Assembly: GCF_001613465.1 (NCBI RefSeq)
Contig: NZ_BDCK01000023.1
Location: forward strand, 124,001 to 188,000
DNA: 64,000 bases
Source of the DNA: Nocardia niwae NBRC 108934 = DSM 45340
GTDB taxonomy: Bacteria > Actinomycetota > Actinomycetes > Mycobacteriales > Mycobacteriaceae
Direction of reading: 5' to 3'
Positions 42,725 to 52,034 of this stretch are shown here, in pieces. Made by a program: the position numbers and the translations under genes. Each line of letters opens with the position of its first letter. Positions within the stretch are counted from its first letter, which is position 1. The notes under the pieces were generated by a model. That model worked only from the letters and a program-made list of their open reading frames with translations. It had not been told where the DNA came from and searched no databases.

Positions 42725-43090
42725 CTAAGCGGCGAGCAACAGCGCGGCGGCGCCGCCGACCTCGACCACGCAGTAGAACCAGGTGGGATAGAAAGCCGCT
42801 CGCTCGTCGAGCACCGCCGACACCACCCGGCCGAATGCCATGCCCGCCAGGGCCGCGCCGACCGCGGCCATGATCCCGCCGCGCAGGGATCCGAGGTCGA
42901 GGGCGGCGACCGTAAGCACGGCCGCCATAGCCAGCCCGAAGCCGCCGTAGACGGCGCGCACTTCGTATCGTGCGCTCGATTCGGTGAGCCGGATGCCGAA
43001 CGGCCGGATCAGCGCGGCGGGTGCGGCGAGGGCGTAGACGCCCATACCGAGGAAGAACACGCCGACGATTCCGCACACTGCCTGTGCCAC
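42725..43090 (-). CDS. DUF4345-like small membrane protein
   Basis: This is a 121-residue protein with four hydrophobic helices: AQAVCGIVGVFFLGMGVYAL, then VRAVYGGFGLAMAAVLTVAAL, then MAAVGAALAGMAFGRVVS, then a final FYCVVEVGGAAALLLA. A YEVRAVYGGFGL stretch is characteristic of DUF4345. The function is unknown. GTG start after GGAGGTCGCA. It lies downstream of the drug exporter on the same strand. Confidence 0.8.
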   Translation of the reverse strand: MAQAVCGIVGVFFLGMGVYALAAPAALIRPFGIRLTESSARYEVRAVYGGFGLAMAAVLTVAALDLGSLRGGIMAAVGAALAGMAFGRVVSAVLDERAAFYPTWFYCVVEVGGAAALLLAA

Positions 43091-43224
43091 TGCGACCTCC
43101 AGATCTCGGGTTCGTTTCGGAGAGCCCAGCTTGCGTCAGGGCCGGTGCCGGACGCTTCCGAAAACCCGCTGCGTCGGGTCGTGTCGTCCGCGGTCCCCGG
43201 TGGGGTCCCGGTACCGTCGTGGAG

Positions 43225-44634
43225 TCAGCCGGTCGCCGACCGCCGCGGCATCATCGCCGCGGCGATGACCATGACCACGGCCATCGCCGCGATCGCGACG
43301 AAGACCAGATGCACCGCCGAGGCCAGGGTGGCGGGCAGCGGGTGATCGGTGTGACCGACCCGCGCGTTCACGATCGCCCCGAACACCGCGACGCCCACCG
43401 CGCTGCCGATCGAGCGCGCGAACATGTTGGCCGAGGTCACCACACCCCGCTCGGTCCATTCGGCGCTGGTCTGCGCGGCGATCAGGGTCGGGGTCGCGAC
43501 CAGGCCCATGCCGGTGCCGATCACGAAGCAGGACGCGGCGACCTGCCACAGGGCCGAGTGCTGGTTGATCAGCAGGGTGCTCGCGGCGCCGACCGTCGCC
43601 AGACCGCTGCCGAGCAGGGCCGTCGCGCGAAAGCCGTAACGCAGGTACACCTTTCCGGCCTGGGACGCCGCGAGCGGCCAGCCCAGCGTCAGCGCGCCGA
43701 CCGTCAGTCCCGCGACCAGCGCCCCGGTGCCGAGCACGCCCTGGGTGAAGGTCGGCACGTAGGAGGTCGCGCCCAGCACGACCGCGCCGATCAGCACCGA
43801 CACCAGACTGCTCGCGATCACCACCCGCCTGCCGAACACCCACAGCGGCAGGATCGGATTCCGTACCCGGCGTTCCACCAGCCCGAACAGCGCGAGCAGT
43901 GCCGCCCCGCCCGCGAAGATGCCGATGCTCACCGGCGAGGACCAGGCCCACGCCTGCCCGCCTTCGAGCAAACCGAGGATCAACGCCCCCGCGCCGACCG
44001 TCAGCAGGGACGCGCCCAGATAGTCGACGCTCTGTCTGCGCCGGGGCGCGCTCTCGGCGAAATGGCGCACCAGCATCCATCCGGCCAGCGCGGAGAGCGG
44101 CAGATTGATCAGAAAGATCCAGCGCCAGCTGACGTACTCGGCGAACAGGCCGCCCAGCAGCGGGCCCGCCACACTCGACATCGCCCACACACTGGCCAGA
44201 TAGCCCTGGACCCTGGCGCGTTCGGACAGCGTGTACAGATCGCCCGCGATGGTCATCGTCATCGGCTGGATCGCTCCCGCGCCGATGCCTTGCACCGCGC
44301 GGAAGACGATCAGTCCGAGCATGCTGCTCGCCACGCCGCACAGCAGCGACCCCAGCGCGAACGTCGCGATGCCGAACAGGATCACGGGTTTGCGGCCCAC
44401 GGTGTCGGCGAGCTTGCCGTAGATCGGCACCGTCACCGCCTGCGCCAGCAGATAGATGGAGAACAACCAGGGGAACTGCGCGAAGCCGCCGAGACTGTCG
44501 GTGATGGTGAGCACCGCCGTGGCGATGACCGTCGAGTCGAGGGCGACCAGCGCGGTGGCCAGCATCAGCGAGCCGAGGATGGCGCCGCGTTCGGATCGGA
44601 GCCCTACGGACGCCGGCACAGTCTCGGTCGCCAC
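43225..44634 (-). CDS. MFS multidrug exporter (DHA2, EmrB/QacA type)
   Basis: This is a 469-residue major facilitator. It shows motif A-type GKLADTVGRKPVILFG, motif C-like GAIQPMTMTIAGDLYT region, and early LVALDSTVIATAVLTI typical of DHA2 antiporters. About 13-14 helices are visible. It would export hydrophobic drugs against a proton gradient. GTG start after GAGAGGGG. No regulator is adjacent. Confidence 0.92.
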   Translation of the reverse strand: MATETVPASVGLRSERGAILGSLMLATALVALDSTVIATAVLTITDSLGGFAQFPWLFSIYLLAQAVTVPIYGKLADTVGRKPVILFGIATFALGSLLCGVASSMLGLIVFRAVQGIGAGAIQPMTMTIAGDLYTLSERARVQGYLASVWAMSSVAGPLLGGLFAEYVSWRWIFLINLPLSALAGWMLVRHFAESAPRRRQSVDYLGASLLTVGAGALILGLLEGGQAWAWSSPVSIGIFAGGAALLALFGLVERRVRNPILPLWVFGRRVVIASSLVSVLIGAVVLGATSYVPTFTQGVLGTGALVAGLTVGALTLGWPLAASQAGKVYLRYGFRATALLGSGLATVGAASTLLINQHSALWQVAASCFVIGTGMGLVATPTLIAAQTSAEWTERGVVTSANMFARSIGSAVGVAVFGAIVNARVGHTDHPLPATLASAVHLVFVAIAAMAVVMVIAAAMMPRRSATG

Positions 44635-44732
44635 CGCGGCCCCTCTCGTTCGCTTACCTAACCACCTCGAACGACCGTATCCGCTGCCCAGCTATTCCCG
44701 CATGGAGTTTTTTCGTCCACCGAACCGGGAAA

Positions 44733-44764
44733 GGGCTGCTCACCGGTGCTCCGGCGAGCAGCCC
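44733..44764 (-). terminator. Hairpin after the DUF779 gene
   Basis: GGGCTGCTC (44733-44741) pairs with GAGCAGCCC (44756-44764), with inner CCGG/CCGG extending the stem around a TGCT loop. It starts ten bases past the minus-strand DUF779 stop, and in that direction CTTTCCC follows, so it should end the aldehyde-dehydrogenase operon. Confidence 0.65.
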
Positions 44765-44774
44765 CTGCTGCGGC

Positions 44775-45175
44775 TCAGTACGACAGATCCGCCCCGGTAG
44801 GAGGCGGTTCGGCTGCGAGGACGGCGAGTTCGTCGTCGGTGAGCAGCCGCGACCGGATCAGGAACCGCACACCTTCGGGCGCTTCCAGGGAGAACCCGCT
44901 GCCGCGTCCCGGCACCACGTCGACGGTGAGGTGGGTGTGGCGCCAGTACTCGTACTGGTCGGCGCTCATCCAGAACGGCGTGTCCGCCACCGGATGTCCC
45001 AGCAGCACGTCCGACGCTCCCACCCGGAACTCGCCGCGCGGGTAGCACATCGGTGAGCTGCCGTCGCAGCAGCCGCCGGACTGATGGAACATGACCGGAC
45101 CGTGCTGTTCGATCAGCCGGCGCAGCAGTTCTTTCGCGGGCTCGGTGAGTTCGACGCGCTGGACCGGGTCGGGCA

Positions 45176-45176
<1 letters not shown>
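44775..45176 (-). CDS. DUF779 protein, aldehyde-dehydrogenase partner
   Basis: This is a 133-residue protein of the DUF779 family, recognised by HQSGGCCDGSSPMCYP, VLLGHPVADTPFWMSADQYEYW and GFSLEAPEGVRFLIRSRLL. The conserved cysteines (GGCCDGSSPMC) suggest metal or redox chemistry. DUF779 genes repeatedly sit beside ExaC-type aldehyde dehydrogenases, but their role is unknown. Its ATG overlaps the TGA of the dehydrogenase gene (TGATG), so it is coupled to it. Confidence 0.92.
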
Positions 45177-46693
<1,517 letters not shown>

Positions 46694-46796
46694 GGCGGGT
46701 GACTCCTCGCTGGTTGCGGACGTGAGCACACGGCGCAGCGGCCGTGATGCGGGTCACTATGCCTCGCGAGGGTTGACGAAACGTTGAGGCGCGCGC

Positions 46797-47999
46797 TCAG
46801 TCGCGCAGCGCGGCGTGCAGCCGGGCGGCCGCGAGCGCACGACGACCGTCGCCCGCGGGCAGCAGACCCAGCGCGTGTTCGTGGACCTCGATATCGTGCG
46901 GTACGCGCTCGCCGTAACGCAGGGCGTGCTCGACGTTTCCACTCGACAGCACCGCCGTGCGCACGCCGACCTCCAGATACTCGCGCCATTGCACGACGCC
47001 CGGCGTCTCCGAGCCCGGCAGCAGCGGCCCGCGATACAGCTCGACGGCCGTGGCGGTGTCGCCCGCTTCGAGCGCCGCGAGCAGGTCCACGGCGTCACAG
47101 GACAGTGGACTCACCAGCTGATAGACCCGGCTGGTGATGTCGCCGCCGGTGGCGCGCCGCAGGTAGGACATCTCCGATTTGAGCGTGCTCGCGCCGACCG
47201 GCCGGTCGCCGTAGATGGCGAAATGCAGGCGTTCGTGGGTGAACCCCTCGGGCTCGAGTGCCAGCAGCGCGAGGATCTCGAGGTGTCTGGGGCGCAGCCG
47301 CACCGGTGCGCCGTCGCGGATCAGGCGGGCAGCGCCGAGGCAGGTCAGCCGTACTCCGGGCGCGGTCATGCGATGCTGCAACTTGGTCTCGATGGCGGTG
47401 ACCAAGGTACGGGCGGTGGACATGGCCAGCGGGTGGGCGCGGTCCCAGGTGGTGGACAGGTCGAGCACGCCCAGTTGGCGGCCGTCCGCGGCGCGGATCG
47501 GCGCGCAGTAGCAGACCCAGCCGTGCAAGGCCGCGACCAGGTGCTCGGCGGAGAACACGGTGTGCGGTCGATCGGTGCGCAGCGCCAGCGACAGCGCGTT
47601 CGTGCCCATGTGCGCCTCGTCCCAGCGACCGCCCGGCGCGAAGTTCACCTGTTCGGCGCGGCGGCGCATGACCGGACCGCCGTGCGACCACAGGATGGTG
47701 CCGGTCTCGTCGGTGATCGCCGCGACGTACCCCGCGCCTTCGGTGATGTCGCGCAATTGATCGGTCAGCTCGGAAACCGGCGTGCGCAAGGGAGATTCGG
47801 CCCAGCGGGCGGCCACGTCGGCTTCGGCGATGGGCGCGTACTCGCAGGCCGGATCGACCGTGCGCAGCGACCGCAGCCACGATTGGGCGACCTCGCTGCG
47901 CAGCGCGGAATCACCCTGCGGTGTCCCGGCGGGTATCCATCGGGACCACTCTTGTTCCAATGCAGCGCGTCGCTGCGAGAGGGAACTGCGCTGTGCCAT
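46797..47999 (-). CDS. GAF-domain transcriptional regulator with C-terminal winged helix
   Basis: This is a 400-residue regulator. Residues 60-215 form a GAF-type sensor preceded by RSEVAQSWLRS, as in AcoR-like activators (ITDETGTILWSHG, WDEAHMGTNALSLAL, HGWVCYCAPI). There is no AAA+ domain. Instead residues 225-300 are a winged helix (RLRPRHLEILALLALEPEG) followed by an alpha-helical segment (about 300-395) that may be a BTAD-like dimerisation region. It lies 103 bp upstream of the aldehyde dehydrogenase and probably activates it in response to an alcohol or aldehyde. Confidence 0.85.
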   Translation of the reverse strand: MAQRSSLSQRRAALEQEWSRWIPAGTPQGDSALRSEVAQSWLRSLRTVDPACEYAPIAEADVAARWAESPLRTPVSELTDQLRDITEGAGYVAAITDETGTILWSHGGPVMRRRAEQVNFAPGGRWDEAHMGTNALSLALRTDRPHTVFSAEHLVAALHGWVCYCAPIRAADGRQLGVLDLSTTWDRAHPLAMSTARTLVTAIETKLQHRMTAPGVRLTCLGAARLIRDGAPVRLRPRHLEILALLALEPEGFTHERLHFAIYGDRPVGASTLKSEMSYLRRATGGDITSRVYQLVSPLSCDAVDLLAALEAGDTATAVELYRGPLLPGSETPGVVQWREYLEVGVRTAVLSSGNVEHALRYGERVPHDIEVHEHALGLLPAGDGRRALAAARLHAALRD

Positions 48000-48239
48000 C
48001 TCGCGGTCCTGTGTCTTCGCTCCGATCGTCTTCGTGCCCTCCCATCATGCCCCAGCGCACGGCCGGGGATTCCGTTTCGGCCTGCCTTCTACGGGCCTGG
48101 ACGAATCGGCGGACGGCGGTCGGACCGCCGCGTTCCCCCTGCGCGTCGGGTGCGTGAAGGGTGCGCGTTCCCAGGGAATCCCGGTGCGACCGGCGATCGG
48201 TGTGCGGTCGTCCTGCGCGGCCGCACACCGACCGGCCGA

Positions 48240-48794
48240 TTACGGCGTGGAGAATCCGATCAGCGCCCCGATGCCCGCACCGATCGGAATGGTGACCAGC
48301 GCGCCGACCCCGCCGAGGAAGAAGCCGATCACGGCGCCGATTCCCGCGCCGATGAGAGCGCCGATCCCGGCGTTGTACTGCTTGCGCGCGAGCGTGTCTT
48401 CCTCACCGACGAACTGGTTCAGGCGCTCGGTCGTGGCGGGCGAGCTCACCGGCGTCACCGTGAGGGTGCGGCCGGAATCGGAGATCGCCGGCGCCAGCCC
48501 GTGCGCCGCGCCGGAGGTCTGGAACGCCAGGGGCAGCGTCGCGACGACCTGTCCCGCTTCGTTGCGCAGCTCGACGGCCCTCGCGTCGGACGTCAACGCG
48601 AAGCTCCCCGCGTCCAGGGTGGTGACCACCCCGGTGCCGTCGGCGGCGGGAGCCGAGGTGAAACCGAGTCCCTGCTCGACGCCGTGCACGCTGACCTGCG
48701 CGGGTGCCGCGGGCTGGGCGTGCGCGACACCCGACGCAATTCCGGTGGCCCCGACCGCGAGCAGGGCGGTTGCGGCGAATCTGTTGACTCTCAT
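48240..48794 (-). CDS. Secreted protein with C-terminal glycine-zipper membrane segment
   Basis: This is a 184-residue protein. A signal peptide (RFAATALLAVGATGIASGVA, cleavage near AHAQ) precedes a compact domain with alternating strands. The C-terminal 45 residues are very Gly/Ala/Ile-rich (GALIGAGIGAVIGFFLGGVG, then GAGIGALIGF), a glycine-zipper that could insert into a membrane or oligomerise. The ATG follows GGGGAAATACG. Similar proteins are common in nocardiae. The function is unknown. Confidence 0.75.
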   Translation of the reverse strand: MRVNRFAATALLAVGATGIASGVAHAQPAAPAQVSVHGVEQGLGFTSAPAADGTGVVTTLDAGSFALTSDARAVELRNEAGQVVATLPLAFQTSGAAHGLAPAISDSGRTLTVTPVSSPATTERLNQFVGEEDTLARKQYNAGIGALIGAGIGAVIGFFLGGVGALVTIPIGAGIGALIGFSTP

Positions 48795-49378
48795 CGTATT
48801 TCCCCACATAGTCGTGTCGGCCACGAGTGCCGACGGATCCCCAAGATGCCGGTTCTCGGCCCCACCCATTCTGGCCGCAGGGCTTTCCCGAAGCAATCGT
48901 TCTGCGAATTTCACGGAAAGTCAGTGCCATCACATACCTGAATTACGCACGGACAGCATATGTTCCGGCGTCCGGTTTCTGTGGATTGCAGAATGTGTGC
49001 TGATTTGTGTTGCGCAGTGCGGAATTCGATCGGCCGCGTGCGCGGGATTGCGCGGAATTCCGAAGGTTACGGAGAGAACGGGCGCGTCTCGGATAGGCGA
49101 GCGCTGTCCGGAAGCCGGGTTCACCACGCGTCGGCTCGGCGCGGGACAGCCTGCTCTTCCGCTCGGGGCGATCGCTCGGTGGGCGAGCGTAATTCGCGGC
49201 CGCTGCGGGGTTGCGGCACTTGTGGGGGAGAGCGGCTCGGGCTCCTGGTGGCGGGAGATCCGCCAGAAGCCAGGTGATTCCGGGATCGCGCCGTACGAGG
49301 GCGCAGCGGCGATCGCGGTGCCGGAACGATCGCGCGGAGCCGGAGATCACCTGGCGGACTGTGCGAGCGCGCTTCTGG
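48795..49378. other. 584-bp intergenic region without a convincing gene
   Basis: The frames that remain open on both strands have no recognisable protein or good start signals. A/T-richer DNA runs from about 48890 to 49030 and may hold the promoter of the glycine-zipper gene. No hairpin, repeat or RNA gene was recognised. Confidence 0.5.
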
Positions 49379-49726
49379 TCAGAACGCGCTTCCGGTGCCG
49401 GGCAGCAGCCAGGCGATGCCGGGCCAGCCGCCGAACGGGCCGCCCCAGTAGCCGAACGGGCTACCCCAATAGCCGTAACCGCCCCAGCCGCCGTAGCCGC
49501 CCCAGCCGCCGTAGCCGCCGCGGTCCCACCCGCCGTGGCGGTGGTGCCAGCCGCCGTGGATCTCCTCGGCCTGGGTCGTCTGGGTGACGGCCGTCTGCTG
49601 GGTCACCGCGGGGGCGGCCATCGCGGGCGCGGCGACCGCGGCGACGGGGGTCAGTGCGAGCGCGGCGATCATCGCCAGGCGGACGACCGCTTGCCGGGCG
49701 CGTCCGGTCTCGACGTCGTGCATCAT
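49379..49726 (-). CDS. Secreted Gly/Trp/Tyr-repeat protein
   Basis: This is a 115-residue exported protein. The signal peptide (ARQAVVRLAMIAALALTPVA, cleavage near AMAAP) is followed by a Thr/Gln-rich segment and then a low-complexity C-terminus made of Gly-Gly-Tyr-Gly-Gly-Trp units, rich in Trp, Tyr and His near the start (HGGWHHRHGGWDRGGYGG). Two consecutive ATGs at 49726 and 49723 follow GAGGAAGTACCG. It may bind metal through His or be a surface protein. No family is recognised. Confidence 0.75.
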   Translation of the reverse strand: MMHDVETGRARQAVVRLAMIAALALTPVAAVAAPAMAAPAVTQQTAVTQTTQAEEIHGGWHHRHGGWDRGGYGGWGGYGGWGGYGYWGSPFGYWGGPFGGWPGIAWLLPGTGSAF

Positions 49727-49944
49727 CGGTACTTCCTCACTTCGGTACGTCTTCGTCCGGTCGGTGACCGATTCGATGGCCATCGACCAATCTCACCGGT
49801 GTATATCGTACCGTTGAATAACGGCACACTCAATGTGGTGCGATCGTCCGAGATTTCCGGCAGGGCCGGCCCCGCGTCGCTCGTGCCGGGCGGCCGCGCT
49901 GGGTACCGTCGGGGCAGCAGACCACCCGAGAAGGAGTCGAACCG

Positions 49945-50457
49945 ATGGCTACCAGTGCCGATGTGCTGACCGACGCCTACGAGCGGATCAAGGAGGTGGT
50001 GCACGAAGCCGTCGACGGGCTGGCGGAGAACGCCCTCGTCCACCGGGTCGATCCGGGCGCCAACTCGATCGCCTGGCTGATCTGGCATCTGACCCGCGTG
50101 CAAGACGATCACATCGCGGAGGTGGCCGGCCTGGAGCAGGTCTGGACCGCGCAGGGTTGGTACGACCGCTTCGGACTGCCGCTGGACAAAGGGGCGACCG
50201 GTTACGGTGACCGCCCCTCCGATGTGGCGGTCATCCAGGCATCGGCCGAGTTGCTCGCCGGGTACTACGACGCGGTGCACGACCAGACGCTGCGCTTCGT
50301 CCGGACACTGGGCGACGGCGACCTGGACCGCGTCGTCGACATCCGTTGGGATCCACCCGTGACGCTGGGTGCGCGGCTGGTCAGCGTGATCTCGGACGAT
50401 CTGCAGCACGCGGGCCAAGCGGCGTTTCTGCGCGGCGTGCTGGAACGGGCGGCCTGA
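49945..50457 (+). CDS. DinB/DUF664-like thiol-dependent protein
   Basis: This is a 170-residue four-helix protein of the DinB/mycothiol-dependent superfamily. It shows WLIWHLTRVQDDHIAEVAG (His-rich metal-binding helix with H53 and H60 region), and a C-terminal DLQHAGQAAFLRGVL. Such proteins are metal-binding thiol transferases, often linked to mycothiol. The ATG at 49945 follows GAGAAGGAG. The 3' gene is a metallophosphoesterase. Confidence 0.88.
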   Translation: MATSADVLTDAYERIKEVVHEAVDGLAENALVHRVDPGANSIAWLIWHLTRVQDDHIAEVAGLEQVWTAQGWYDRFGLPLDKGATGYGDRPSDVAVIQASAELLAGYYDAVHDQTLRFVRTLGDGDLDRVVDIRWDPPVTLGARLVSVISDDLQHAGQAAFLRGVLERAA

Positions 50458-50525
50458 CCGGCATCGGGAAGCCGCCCGCCGTGTGCGTCCGCCGCCGTGA
50501 CGTAAGTTGATGCCGCGCAAACCGA

Positions 50526-52019
50526 ATGTTCACAGAGAGTGCCGCCGTGGTCGTGAAGAGTGTTCTGGTCGGTGTCGCCGTGCTCGTTCTCGTGGGAGTC
50601 GTCGTGCTCACGGTGGTCGGCGCCCACTGGTATGTCTGGCGGCGACTCGTGCGCGACACGACCGCGGCCGGATCGCGCGCGCGGCGCGTCGGCACCGCCA
50701 TCCTGCTGGCGGCTCCCCTGCTGCTGCTGGGCACGACGGTGGCGGAGCTTGCTTCTGCTCCGTTCGCGGTGGTCCGGATCATCGCCTGGCCCGGCTATCT
50801 GTGGGGCGCGTTGTTCGTGTACCTGCTGTTGGCGCTGGCGATCGGCGAGCCGATTCGGTTCCTGGCGCTGCGCCGGTTCGATCGGGGCCGAGAGGTCTCG
50901 GAGCCGAATTCTCCTGCGGATATCGGTTCCGTGCCGGAGTCCGCGAAAGATGGTTCAGTGCGGGAGTCCGCTGCGGAAAGGGGCACCGCGGCAACTCCTC
51001 TCGCGACAGTTGGCGCCGCGCCCGGTTCTCCCGGAGGGACCGCCCCGGAATATCTCGCAGGGACCGATTCCGCCTCGGAGTCCCCTGGCGGAAATGGGTC
51101 TTCGTCGAAGTCTCCGACGGGAGACGGTTCCACACCGGAGCCCCGCCCCGACGCGGCCGCTGCCGTCCTTGCGCCGGAGCCTTCGCCGACCCGGCTACCG
51201 CGTCGCGTTTTCGTCTCGCGGATGGTGGGCGGCGCCGCTGTCGCCGCCGCGGCCACGACCGTCGGCATCGGCGCCCACGGAGTCCTGGACGGGCCGAGTG
51301 TCAAGCGCGTCGCCGTGCCGTTGGCGAAGTTGCCGCGCGGGGCCGACGGATTCCGTATCGCGGTGGTCAGCGACGTGCATCTCGGCCCGATCCTGGGGCG
51401 CGGTTTCGCGGAACGCGTGGTACGCACCGTCAACGACACCCGGCCCGATCTCATCGCCGTGGTCGGCGACCTGGTGGACGGCAGCGTCGAGCATCTCCGC
51501 TCGGCCGTCGAGCCGCTGGCCGGGCTGCGCGCCCGTCACGGCGCGTTCTTCGTCACCGGCAACCACGAGTACTTCTCCGGCGCCGAGCAGTGGGTGGAGC
51601 ACGTCCAGGAACTGGGCATGCACCTGCTCGCGAACGCACGCACCGAACTCCCCGGGTTCGACCTCGCGGGGGTCAACGACGTGCAGGGCGCACGAACCGG
51701 GCAGGGCCCGGACTTCGGCAAGGCGCTCGGTGACCGCGACCGCGACCGCACCGCCGTGCTGCTGGCGCATCAGCCCGTGCTGATCGACGACGCGGTGGCG
51801 CACGGCGTCGACCTGCAGCTGTCCGGCCACACCCACGGCGGCCAGCTCTGGCCCGGCAATTACCTTGCGGGCCTGGCGAATCCGACCGTGGCCGGGCTGG
51901 AGCGGTACGGCGACACCCAGCTGTACGTCTCCCGGGGAGCCGGGGCGTGGGGTCCGCCGGTACGCGTGGGCGCACCGTCGGACATCACCGTCGTGGAACT
52001 CGTCTCGCTCCAGGCCTGA
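50526..52019 (+). CDS. Membrane metallophosphoesterase (YkuE/YaeI-like)
   Basis: This is a 497-residue protein. Three N-terminal membrane helices (about 8-110) are followed by a 90-residue Ser/Pro/Gly/Glu-rich linker, another hydrophobic segment (about 235-255), and a calcineurin-like phosphoesterase domain with all metal motifs: VVSDVHLGP, VVGDLVDG, VTGNHEYF, LLAHQPVL and GHTHGGQLWPGN. It hydrolyses a phosphoester at the membrane; YkuE-type members act on UDP-sugar lipids, but the substrate here is unproven. The start ATG 50526 or GTG 50547 is uncertain. Confidence 0.88.
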   Translation: MFTESAAVVVKSVLVGVAVLVLVGVVVLTVVGAHWYVWRRLVRDTTAAGSRARRVGTAILLAAPLLLLGTTVAELASAPFAVVRIIAWPGYLWGALFVYLLLALAIGEPIRFLALRRFDRGREVSEPNSPADIGSVPESAKDGSVRESAAERGTAATPLATVGAAPGSPGGTAPEYLAGTDSASESPGGNGSSSKSPTGDGSTPEPRPDAAAAVLAPEPSPTRLPRRVFVSRMVGGAAVAAAATTVGIGAHGVLDGPSVKRVAVPLAKLPRGADGFRIAVVSDVHLGPILGRGFAERVVRTVNDTRPDLIAVVGDLVDGSVEHLRSAVEPLAGLRARHGAFFVTGNHEYFSGAEQWVEHVQELGMHLLANARTELPGFDLAGVNDVQGARTGQGPDFGKALGDRDRDRTAVLLAHQPVLIDDAVAHGVDLQLSGHTHGGQLWPGNYLAGLANPTVAGLERYGDTQLYVSRGAGAWGPPVRVGAPSDITVVELVSLQA

Positions 52020-52034
52020 CCGCGCCGGCCGGCA

